Of a stretch of 64,000 bases of DNA, positions 1 through 10,565 are shown piece after piece. The position numbers and the translations under genes were made by a program. The stretch covers positions 35,898,001 to 35,962,000 of the forward strand of contig OU612065.1 of NCBI GenBank assembly GCA_914767715.1, read 5' to 3'. Under the pieces are notes generated by a model. The model was not told where the DNA came from, ran no database searches, and worked only from the letters and a program-made list of their open reading frames with translations. This DNA is from Membranipora membranacea (Eukaryota; Bryozoa; Gymnolaemata; Cheilostomatida; Membraniporidae). Position 1 is the first letter of the stretch, and each line of letters begins with the position of its first letter.

Positions 1-398
1 CTCCTCCATCATACTGACGATACGGTCATAGTCTGCCACACTGAGTCTCAGGGGCTTTAACCTCTCCTCAATCTACAAATGGAAAGTTCACCTTAGTCTT
101 TTGGGCTTCACTAAATAAAGGAACACAAAACAACACAAAATATCCAGCTAACAACTTTTTATTTGAGGTATTTGACGTGAGATTATACGCTGATGATGAT
201 ACGCAAGACAATCTGAATGTTTGAGCAAAAATATTTATTGCCTAGAAATATATGTACTGCCTAGAAAAATGAGATTAAATAGGAATCGCAGCTTGCATTT
301 CAACAATAAAGTATTGCATATAAGATGCTGCTCAAATAAACTTTAATTAATTCACTCACTGTCTCCATCTGGTGATGTGATACAAGTAGATCTGACAT
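1..398 (-). CDS. N-terminal two coding exons of a gene leaving the left edge (possibly hexokinase-like)
   Basis: Two short coding exons can be read on the minus strand. Exon 1 (398 to 360) starts with ATG, encodes 13 residues beginning MSDLLVSHHQ and ends at a good donor, ACA|GTGAGT. Exon 2 (72 to 1, cut by the window edge) follows the acceptor TTTGTAG and reads IEERLKPLRLSVADYDR and onward. Both junctions are phase 0, so the two exons join in frame. A helix of the type 'LKPL.LS...Y..IVS.MEE' resembles the region just before the catalytic core of animal hexokinases, but this is a weak inference from about 37 residues. The gene is divergent from PUM3, with only about 395 bp between the two start codons. 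Confidence 0.5.
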
Positions 399-792
399 TT
401 TGTGAAATTTAGCAAAATGATTTTAGAAAAAATAAAAGTTTATTTAATTTTAAGGATTTAATGATTTTGTGCAGCTTCAATGGCCAATGAATACTTGGTC
501 AAAGGACTAAGGCGGGCGTGTTAACAACTGCACAGATGATGAGGAGCCACCAAAGTAAGACCTCAATCTTCAATGGCCTGGGTTTTATTCACTGAATACA
601 TGGTCTGTGATTGGTTTAATTTGTGAGAGACTATGCACATGTGCATCAATCCTCACGTGCATTGCATGTGTGAGAGTTGCACGTTCAATAAATTTGATTG
701 GGTCTATCAACATGAGGGATCCAATGACATACAAGGTCATCATAAGGTCGTAATAATCTCAAGGTTAAAAGAAGGTGACCAAATTTGTAAGC
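399..792. promoter_or_regulatory. Short divergent intergenic region, probable bidirectional promoter
   Basis: The space between the minus-strand start codon at 398 and the PUM3 start codon at 793 is under 400 bp, so both promoters must lie here or overlap the first exons. A CCAAT motif is visible at 484-488. I see no convincing TATA box. The role is inferred from gene order, not from a recognised core promoter. Confidence 0.4.
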
Positions 793-3700
793 ATGGGTTT
801 GGAAAAGAAAAGGAAAGCAACCACAATCAAACAGGGTGATACAATGCCATCACAGTCTAAAGTAACAACAAAGCCATTGAATAAGAAGAAAAACATATCA
901 CAGCAAAACAAAGCCTCCTCTGATGAGCCTAAAATTAAACGGTCAAAGAAAAACTTGGAAAATAATGATGAAGGTAAAAAGAAAACGGTGAAAGGAGGGG
1001 CTATGAAGCCAGGCACTGCACCATCCAAACCTGTTGTAAAGACGACTGGGAAGCCAGGACAGTTCAAAAAGTTTACAAAAGGTGCAAAACCTGCAGGTGA
1101 GTGGAAATCAGCACGATTCATAATGAAATAACTTCAAAATTCAATTAACAATTACTACTGATATGAAAGTGTAACTGTAATATAGTAGTATGATAGGTAT
1201 GGATTTGGCTGATGATGATTTATAGTTAGTAGGCTGGCCAGGCAATTCAATTAGGTTTAGGTATATCTATCTAGCTTTATATGTATACTAGTCATCTCCT
1301 TCCCAATTGTGTGCTTTATCTGGTTAAGAAAAATGACTCGTTGGTGACGATCAAGGAATCAAACCAGACTCCAACCAGTCCAATCGTAATACTTATATAT
1401 ATCATGACACGATGATAATTTGTTCAAATCCGAAAAGTTCAATGATTCTACCCATCCTATATAATGTGCTTCAATGTTATGCATCTTAATTTGTTAACCA
1501 GAGAAGCCAGCACCGGTCATTCTCTCTAACAAAGAAGCCCACAGCAAAGTGAAATCACTGAGGGAGGAGAGAAGGAAGAAAGATTGCAGTCACTATGACA
1601 CCGCTGTACAAATGAAAAAAGTCTGGGAGGATCTAAGGAGAAATGATATGCCTAAAGAAAAACGTGCACAACTCTGTGATACTGTGAGTAAAGATCGTAA
1701 TGTGCAGAAAATTATATGGGGGATCTACTCCTAGGCAACTGGAGTAAAAGCATGTTTACTTTGCCTATGTTCATTTGGAGGGGGATGTGATCATGGACAT
1801 TATACAATTATACATGCTTGTAACTCCAGATTCCTGAGGGGATATCTGACAGGGGGAGGGGGTTGGAACGATGATATATCCTTCAAAGATTAATATCTTC
1901 TGATACAAAAGCCTCCCTCTACTTATCCACTTTATAGATGATCTCGCCTGTCTTGACACAATGACTAGACAGTGGAATTCGATACTATTACTAATGCTGG
2001 CCTATATCGCACACCTAACATTCAAGTGAATAATCTGTGAATGTGGCATTAAAGCATAGGATTTTACAGTAACTGTGTTGCCCTTTCTAATTGGGTTATT
2101 GTCCATGCTATACAGGAATACCATATAAGGGTTAATGGCAATTCTTGGATTTCACTCTCTTCGCGCTACTTCAACATATTCATTGCCTAATTGTCAGATC
2201 TGATCACGTTACATTTGTAGATAATGACACTTGTTCGAGGAAAGGAGAGGGATTTTGTATTTGCCCATGATACCACCAGGATATTCCAGACGTTATGTAA
2301 ATATGCTCCTGTAAACATTAGGTCAGAGGTGTTCGAGGCTTTGAAGGATTCAGTTCTAGAGATGGCAAAATCCAAGTACTCAGCGTTTTTTGTTCGCTCT
2401 CTATTACGACGTGGAACTAGAGAAGAAAAAGACTTCATCATCGGTAACTAACTTTTGTGCCGTCATTGAAATGGATTATTTGAGAAGAGATAAGGTACCG
2501 ACAATATTAACCAAAGTAATGTTCAGTTAATATCTAAGCAACTACAACTGGCTAAGCTCTTGACTCTCTCACTATAAGCCGGAACTAATTTCCAGTTTAT
2601 CTTTAGCATTGACAAAAATAACAGCATAAAATGACTGTTTGTTTGTTGATTTACAGGAAAGCTTATGTACAATGCTAAAAGGTTGATTACTCATAAGTTG
2701 GCCGGACCTATCACAGAGTTTGCTTACAATGAGTTTGCTAACGCAGAGCAGAGGAAAATATTCGCACAACAGTTTTACGGACCGTACTTTAATATAACTA
2801 CGGGCGGAGAAGTAGTTCCCCTGGAAAAGGTATTTAATTACTCTAACCTTTTTGCAGACCTTAGGCTATAGACAGTTTTCTGAGCTCTGATTTAGGCCTC
2901 AGTTCGAAGTTTTCCTCTCTCCAGTTTGGTACTTTTAACCATACATGACAAGTTGGTAGACCCAGAAATCAGGAGGTCTCTGTGGACAAACTCCCAACCT
3001 GTAATACCACTCTGCGTCCCGCATTTCAGCCAACGTTTGTCCTATTTCTAAGCCAAAACTTGAGCTTTCATATTATGAATTGCGTCAATTCAGTACCTGA
3101 TTTAACATACGAGCAGTAATGGTAATAAGCAATTACATAGGTATATGCACTGTCGAGGTAGGAAAACATAGTTTCCCTTGCAAAGAGAAGCTTAAAAAAT
3201 GTTCTTGGTGAAGGAAGCTGAAAAAAGGGAAGAAAAAGGGAGGGGGTGGAAAAAGACCCTAAAAACTGGGAGCCTCCCTACCAAAAAGGGAGACTTGTCA
3301 GGTATGCTTTTGACCCACGCCGCATAGGAAAAACGTGCTGAATAGAGGGTTATCTTGATAACCGCTTATAATAGGATGAAAATTATTTTTGATTCAGAAT
3401 CTGTAGCATTGAAAACGCATATGGACATAGCTTGGGAAATCATTTTAGTATTTGGATAGTCAATTATAGCATTTTCTGCCTGTTTTGCTGACAATTTGGC
3501 AAAATTTTTCATGAGTTTTGTCACTAATAATTAAGATTTATCAACATTCAAGCCTCGAATGATTTGTTTTCAATGGTGCAGACTCTGAATCAAAAATCAT
3601 TTTTATCCTAACATAAGCGGTTTTCAAGATAACCCTCTTTCAGCAGGTTTTTCTTATGCGGCGTGGGTTAAAAGTACTAAACTGGAGAGAGGACACTCCG

Positions 3701-6700
3701 AATTGAGGCATAAATAAGGGCTCAGAAAACTGTCTATAGATATAATTGAGTTGCTGCTATTCCTCACATATTTCACCCAAATTCTTTTCTCATGGCCTGA
3801 GTTCACCCCTCCTGACTTATGAGCACTGCGATAGTTAATAATTCAGATTGTCTCATAATTAGCATATGTTATACCCAAAAAATGAAGACAAGGCGCCAAC
3901 ATGCCCTGACAAGACACATGCCATGAAATGAAAATTATTATTGATAATGGATTTATCAACATGGTAATTCTCATATACAGCTTCGTGGAAATTATTTCGC
4001 CTAGGTTTCCAGTGTATGAAATGCCGAATAAAAAGGTTTATAATGATAATGAAATTGGAACTGGATGTCAGGTAGATTTTGCAGTTATTTTTTGGGTTTT
4101 CACTCCCACCGTTTTTCAATGGCTAATATTTTATTACCAATTGATCACTTCAGACCTCATGGTAGACACATGGGGAGGTTCTCATTGTCCATTGACACAT
4201 ATCTTGTGGACATTTGTGCATATTTAGTGATGTACATTATGTTTGTCTTGGCAGTGTGGGGGAAGGTGAACGTGGATGGCCTGCACATGTTTCAACAAAA
4301 AACAATAGCTATATAATTGTTTTAAGGATCTGGAAAAATCATTGTCATCCGTAATTGGAATATTTTGGTCAAATGAGTTTTGTATTTTTTGGCAAGGACT
4401 CCCAGGACAATAAATAAGACACTTTGATGACAAAAACAAACTTGTGTATCAACTCCACATCACTAGCGTCTATTTATATATAATAATATGATGGTGATGG
4501 CACACCTCCCACCTCTAACAGGGCCTAGACAGGAGCTTAAAGTATATCCATTTATAATAATGAGCTAAGTTGACTTTTTGGGTCATTGCCCAGCAACCTT
4601 TAGATTTCGGCTGTCATGTTTGACTTGTGGAACATGCTGCTGTTTTGCTAGTTCTGTTCAATGAATGACAATCGAGTTGGCTAACAGAATCAATATCCAT
4701 TTATAGGTTATGTTGTTGATGTTGATGGAGGTACCTGATGTTGTTTATCTCTGCGTAATCTTTAGAAATAGCCTGTGTGAATAATCTTTTGTCTGAAAAT
4801 AATTGTCTTCTGTTTGATTGCGAAACATTTCCTCATATAGGACTAGCCTATGTGATAAAAAATTGAAACATCAGACAGTAAAATGTTATATAAATGATAA
4901 TCTCAAGAGAAATTGCAATGCAACAGCTATTTTGATCAGGTTCAACCACAGAAAACAGTATATCTGTGTGCTAGTCATTACAGTATATCTGTGTGCTTGT
5001 CCTTACAGTATATCTGTGTGCTAGTCCTTACAGTATATCTGTGTGCTAGTCCTTACAGTGCTAGTCCTTACAGTATATCTGTGTGCTAGTCCTTACAGTG
5101 CTAGTCCTTACAGTATATCTGTGTGCTAGTCCTTACAGTGCTAGTCCTTACAGTGAATTCCAGACAAAAATTCACCATTCCCTATTTATTTTTTAAATAT
5201 ACCAAGATATCAAGTTGTGGTTGGTCATTGTATAAGGCTTATTGAATCTAATTAAATGCTCGAATTCACTGAATTTTAATTGGCATAATATTTGGATATG
5301 TAAATTCCCAGTAAAACTAATAGTCAAATTTTATTTCTGCTATTTTCTTCCAGATACTTTTCAACATAACATAGAATGATTTACGTATCCCAAATAACTG
5401 TGACCGTAATTGTATTGACAATAGAAGAAATCTAACAAAGTGTTGAATCTAGACATGGCGTGATAGAGTTATAGAAAACTTTGAATTACAACAACTTATT
5501 TCTATCTAAAAGTTTGTTTTTGTGTGTTTGTCCATTGCTGTCTAGGTGCTTCAAGAGAAACCAGATAAGAAGCAGTATATACTGAAGTATATGAAGGAGG
5601 CACTGGAGAGTATCGTACAGAAGGAAGCATTGTCTTACACATTTGTACATAATCTATTCTTTGAGTACCTCACTTATGCTGATGAAATAGAAAGACAGGT
5701 AAAGCGAACAGAGACTACCTGCAACTAGCAGAGACTACCTGTATCATGATTAGTTATGTGCGGAGGGGGGGATCACGTAGCCCCTGGATTTTCTGCAGAT
5801 TTTCGTCCCTGGATGTAGATATTAAATGCCTGATATTGAATGGCCCTGATTATCCCTCTTAGGTTTAGGTTTTCAGGTACTTTCTGTATATTTGAGTGGA
5901 TGTTTTTCATACAGTGTGATATGAAGAGCACTCTAAGTGCAGATCTAGGGTAGGGAAATCAGATTAGATGCCATAACAGGAAAATATCCTTTGTGTTGCA
6001 CTAATAACTGTTGTAATAACACTCTGATGTTGGACATTAAATTTGGGAAATTTCCACTGTCCTAGATATTAGCCTAACCGCAATTAAAATGTAAGCTGAA
6101 TGACCTCTAAATACATGTCAATATTTCGAGAGAAAAAAGTTACACTGTTCCGGCTTTTTTTTATGGCATGTGATGTGCGGTTTTATTTAATGTGTGAAAA
6201 CCATAGTGGTCAGGCTACAACTGATTTGCCTAACAAGATCCAGTTAAAAAATCCAAGTACCCAATACTATCTCATCACCACAGCCCTCAAACTCAAGGTC
6301 CCTGTCACCGGGATACTACTACCCCTCAACTATCCTTATAACTCTGAAGCTGCAGTAACACTGCAAATTAGTTAGACAGATTTCTCGGAAATTTTATTTG
6401 ACCAGATCATATCTTTATATAAGTCCATTCGAAGCAAGAAATGATATGCTGTTTGTGACAACTAATTTGCAGTATAAATGTAGCTTTACTGTAACTCCCT
6501 CAGTTTACAGAACTCATAACTGATGTTGTGTTTTATCTTGACAGGCGATGGCGGAGTGTCTGCAGGAACACATAGCTCACATTATCCACACAAGAGAAGG
6601 GGCTAAGGCAGGCATGTACTGTGTGTGGTACAGCTCTGCTAAAGGTCGTAAGGTCATCATAAAACACATCAAACCCTTCCTAGACAAACTGCTGACAGAA

Positions 6701-9636
6701 GAATATGGTCACATGGTGCTCTTCTCCATATTCGATGCTGTCGATGATACAAAGCTAGTATCAAAGGTTTGTTTTTCTCATATTATTTGACATTGGATTG
6801 TCTGATTGTTATGTGATTGTTATCTGCTGTCAGTTTTCTGTGGGTTTGATTGGTTGATAGTTGCTGGAATTTGCACACACCCTCATAACACCCTTGCATA
6901 AGGTTGAATTGATTGACTTTGCCTGTTTTAATCTTTATGTTGGGTGAGTATATGGCGCCATGTAGCACTAGCTGACGTTACGACACATTGCGCAATGTCT
7001 GAATCTGATCTTCCCTCCAAAATATCCTGGTAGTGTAGCAATGATCATGGATGTGCTGTTTCTGTTTAATTGTTGTTTTCATCACACTGAAAGATGTAAG
7101 CTGTTAGATGAAAATACTCTAGCAGGAAAAATATCAGTCAGAGTTTATTTTCATTAGCTTCCCATTACAAGCCTATAAGATGAAAATATACATCAGAAGG
7201 AAATTAGGTAATTCAGCTTAATATCATTGAATCAAAGTGATAGGCAGTTGCACAGGTGATGGGGAGATGTGGTGATGTGGTGACTTCATTGTACTATATC
7301 CCCCATTCATCCTTTCCTATTTTTAATCTAAATAAATGATTATATGTTAACAACTTTTTTTAAAACTACAGTTTCCTACTGAGCGCATTAGATAATGTAA
7401 TTGTTACACATTGACTCTTCCAACAGCTTTCAATTTCTCACTTATAAAGTTTAGCGAGAACGGGAAATTCCATCAACAAAATTACATTTCCTATGTGTGA
7501 TAAAAGCTCTATTGAGTTATATATTGTGTTTGTGATGTTGGCAGTTAATCTTGAATGACATCGGAGAGAAATTGGATAAGCTTGTACAGGATAAGTGGGG
7601 GAGACATGTAATACTCTATCTACTCAAGCCTAGAGATCCTCAGAATGTCAACAAACAGGTCAAAGATCTTCTCTCTATAGGCGATAATAACCCGTTCAGT
7701 AAGAAGGATACCGCTGTCAGGCAGCAGGAGCTATTACAACAGGTAATATAACTGGGTCCTCTCAACATACCCACAATGCCTCACTGGGACAATCATATCC
7801 ATCTCCTATACATAACATCGAGATTATCTCTCACAGAAATGCATTGTGGGATATTCATTGACCTGCCCCCTTCAAAAAGGTGAAGCCACCGGTCAGCAAG
7901 TTTTGCGGTGATCTACATTATGTTTTTTTATGTTAAGAGGGAGAAATAGAATTGTTTGACTACATGATCCAATGTGCTGATTTGGTTTTGAACTCCCAGT
8001 GCTTTTACTCCATGTGAGGTAGCACCCATGGTTGGCATGTAGAATAATTTTTATTCAAAATTTTTAAATGCCAAAAAGATGCCGGATATCTCATATGGTA
8101 TCGGCTGTTGGTTTAAATTTTTTGGCAAAGCTTATCAGCATAAATTTATGTTTCAATGTGGAGGATTTGACATTTGTTTGGCAGAAAATATTACTCAAGG
8201 TGATGTAAGTCTTGTAGCTGCATTAGAAGTTTGCTGTCAATGTGATGCATTGCACAATTTTTGTTTTGGTTTTGTTAAAGGTACACATAAGACTTGCCAA
8301 ACAGCTCAAATATGTAGTTTAGTTAATTGGTTGGCTCTTGTTCGTTGTTGGGCCAACCACTGGCCAATCGGAGCCATCACATCGCCTCATGTAACCTGAC
8401 TACATTCTACTTGGCCCTGATAAACAAAAAAATGTGAAGTACATGAGACAAATAATACCAGTATTTGACCTTAATGCAGGAGGGGGTTTGGGGGAGGAGA
8501 GGAGAGCTGGCTAGATCAGGTGAGATAAGGTAATAGTTCACTGTGGTTCTCTGTCGGTCACCATTTTTTAATTTTGTGGCTTTTATTACAGTTTTCTCCA
8601 AACCTGCTGTCATATGCTGCCGATAATCTCAGCTCATTCTTGGAGAGCAGTACAGGGAAAGTTTTACTGTTTAGTATACTGAAGAACTCGGTCGGTGATA
8701 GAACACACCTGTTAAACTCTCTAATCAGTCTGTACAATGTCGGGTACAACCCAAAGCATCCACTAGATGACAAACCACTACACAACAATGTCCGCAAGAT
8801 GGTCACCGCTGACGAATCTGGTATGTATACTGTCTAATATATTACATATCAAACCCATATTCCCCCCCCCCCCCCCCAGAGTTTCCCTGATTAGACAGAA
8901 TTGCTCTGTTGCTGATGCACGTGTGAGAAATTAGTTATTCAAAGACTATACTACCAACCATATGAGTTTTAAATATTTTGGCTGCTAGTTGATTTACGGG
9001 ACTCCTCACAGCCATCCACCTCTCTCCTCCGTGTATTATTACCTGGACGATACGATACATGTTGAATTATTATGAATTATTTAAGTTTCAACTCGAATAT
9101 TTTACAGGGGTGTACGCTAAGATGTTCATAGATGGTGTGACTCCTGTTGTCTTCAAGACATACACCCGCAGTGACCAGGGGTGCTATTTCATAGCTTGGT
9201 ATGTTCTTATGCTAAAGAATAATATCGATACTTTATTTGAGATCTTATGACGTATTTTACTGCTGTGTTGTAGTGTCCCTTTTCAAAATTATTTCGCTTT
9301 CCAAGTTTCATATAAATTTATGCACCTCAATCCACTCCAAATATGAGTGTATTGTCATGGGACCCAATACTGGAACCATCACCAACGTCACCATGAGTCA
9401 AAACCTTCGATGAAGATGTTACTTGAACAAAGTTTGAACGCACATATACACTATCATTTGCTAGGACATCCAATATCTAAATCTTTAACACCTTTTATTT
9501 CCGTTGCAGCCTCATTAAGGCGGCCCCTGCTGAGATGAAAGAAGATTTTGTAGAGCAGATCTCTGCACACAAGGCTGTCATTAATAAATCCAAGAGCAAC
9601 AGACCTCAAGATGAGCTGCTTAAGTTACTCAGCTAA
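793..9636 (+). CDS. PUM3: Pumilio homolog 3 (Puf-A), 10 coding exons, 633 aa
   Basis: Nucleolar Puf-repeat protein of the PUM3/Puf6 family, involved in large-subunit rRNA processing and structured nucleic-acid binding. Exons: 793-1096, 1502-1683, 2221-2443, 2657-2829, 5546-5698, 6545-6766, 7545-7742, 8592-8820, 9108-9198, 9510-9636. All junctions are GT-AG and in phase. The product is 633 aa against about 648 in human. The first 110 residues are Lys-rich, as in the family. Puf repeats follow; family-like landmarks are FVFAHDTTR, FAYNEF, WYSSAKGRKVI, DKWGRHVILYLLKPRDP and SKKDTAVR. The CPL (NUC119) domain begins at about residue 480 (LLQQFSPNLLSY) and the C terminus has AEMKEDFVEQI. The ATG at 793 is chosen because it opens the basic N-terminus and has no upstream in-frame competitor with an ATG. 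Intron 4 (2830-5545) carries nested transposons and a minisatellite; intron 8 opens with a C-run at 8862-8877. Confidence 0.95.
2866..3739. mobile_element. Fold-back (long inverted repeat) element in PUM3 intron 4, interrupted by a second element
   Basis: The outer ends are near-perfect inverted copies, CTATAGACAGTTTTCTGAG on the left and its complement ending at 3739. The arms continue inward on both sides: a block rich in CCCACGCCGCATA, then AGGGTTATCTTGA, then TTTTTGATTCAGA. They occupy about 2866-3430 and 3545-3739. The left arm is longer only because a 367-bp element sits in it (2940-3306). Without that insert the two arms match along most of their length. No ORF is present, so this is a non-autonomous element; TA-flanked ends would suit a Tc1/mariner-like origin but this is not settled. 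Confidence 0.8.
2940..3306 (+). mobile_element. Non-autonomous TIR element, copy 1 (nested in the fold-back element)
   Basis: It begins CATACATGACAAG and ends CTTGTCAGGTATG, giving 13-bp TIRs with one mismatch. It is flanked by CTTTTAAC (2932-2939) and CTTTTGAC (3307-3314), an 8-bp target duplication with one mismatch. The same sequence recurs inverted at 49225-49641. There is no coding capacity. An 8-bp duplication points to a hAT-like or other 8-bp-TSD transposase supplied in trans. Confidence 0.85.
4957..5157. repeat. Minisatellite in PUM3 intron 4 (25-bp unit with a 15-bp shortened variant)
   Basis: Repeated CAGTATATCTGTGTGCTAG followed by TCCTTA, alternating with a shorter unit CAGTGCTAGTCCTTA. 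About nine units are visible. Every unit contains TTACAG, a plausible 3' splice-site string, upstream of the true exon 5 acceptor at 5544-5545. Confidence 0.9.
8862..8877. repeat. Poly-C run just inside PUM3 intron 8
   Basis: Sixteen consecutive C residues, 42 bases after the exon 8 donor. It is a simple repeat and a likely spot for length variation or sequencing error. Confidence 0.9.
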
Positions 9637-9906
9637 TACAGGCACACAACTCTACTCTAAAAACATTACTATGTCTAGATTTATATTGATTCATTTTCAA
9701 TCTGCTGATGGGGCAAAAGTTCAAACGCTGGCAGATTAATCAAACTTAATCTACATGCGGTTCAGAAAACTATTTTCAATGGTTTTTGCTTTTACACATG
9801 TTAAATGTCTGCAGACTTGTATCATTTTTTCTGTCAAACTGCTTGTACTCTTATATCAAATATATTGTTACACATTTTACGCCGTTGATATGATATCGGG
9901 GTATTG

Positions 9907-9916
9907 AATAAATAAA
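9907..9916 (+). terminator. Overlapping poly(A) signals for PUM3
   Basis: Two overlapping AATAAA hexamers (9907-9912 and 9911-9916) lie about 270 bp after the PUM3 stop codon, a normal distance for a 3' UTR. Confidence 0.65.
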
Positions 9917-10565
9917 CCTAGTACAAAAGTTACAAAAAACTAGTAATTGATGCTGCTGGACGCACGTAAATACAGTTTTGGATGTTTTGCATAATTCTCT
10001 AGTTAGTAATTATTCCGCATTACAGATGTGTCTGGTCATGCTTGATTCTGAACTGTGACATGTAATATTTAGGATTTTAAATATTTTAAATATAAAATTG
10101 AAGACTCTGCATCCATGATCACACAACACACGTTGTTCAGCATATGTAATAAAATATGTATGGCCCTGGGCCAAGCAAGTGAGACACTACTTGTTGGATA
10201 TTGCATAATTTGGAGTTTATTTATAAATAGAATCATATCTAGGTGATATAAACATTAGCATAAAATGTTACCCTTCATGCAGAGTACAACGGAGAGATTG
10301 GCTTATGAGATATGACAGACAGACAGCTGGTCTAAAAGTAACAATATATGCTGAGTGAGCAGAGCACCTTTGATAGATTGTCATCATGTACACTAAAAGG
10401 AGACTTAACAAGTTAGGGATTGGCAGTTAAAATCAAATAGGTTGAAATATTCAAATTTGGAATAAAATGCATGGAAGACCCATTCCAGTTTCAGGAGATG
10501 GGTTTTGATTATCCTGTTAGTGTAAGAATTTGTCTCCACATTAACAGAGTGAAGACAACTGCCAA
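9917..10565. other. Convergent spacer between PUM3 and APIP
   Basis: AT-rich spacer with no gene that I can see. It contains a minus-strand AATAAA (TTTATT at 10216-10221) that would suit the APIP 3' end, about 345 bp beyond its stop codon. Confidence 0.5.

Noticed and set aside
1201-1235. Possible C/D-box snoRNA in PUM3 intron 1 (TGATGATG motif)
   Set aside because: No matching CTGA box or terminal stem was found at a suitable distance.
4957-5157. CRISPR-like regular repeat array
   Set aside because: Units are contiguous with no unique spacers, and the host is an animal genome, so it is a minisatellite.
8079-8399. 106-codon Cys-rich open frame in PUM3 intron 7
   Set aside because: No signal peptide, no recognisable cysteine framework and no splice links. 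Most likely chance or transposon-derived.
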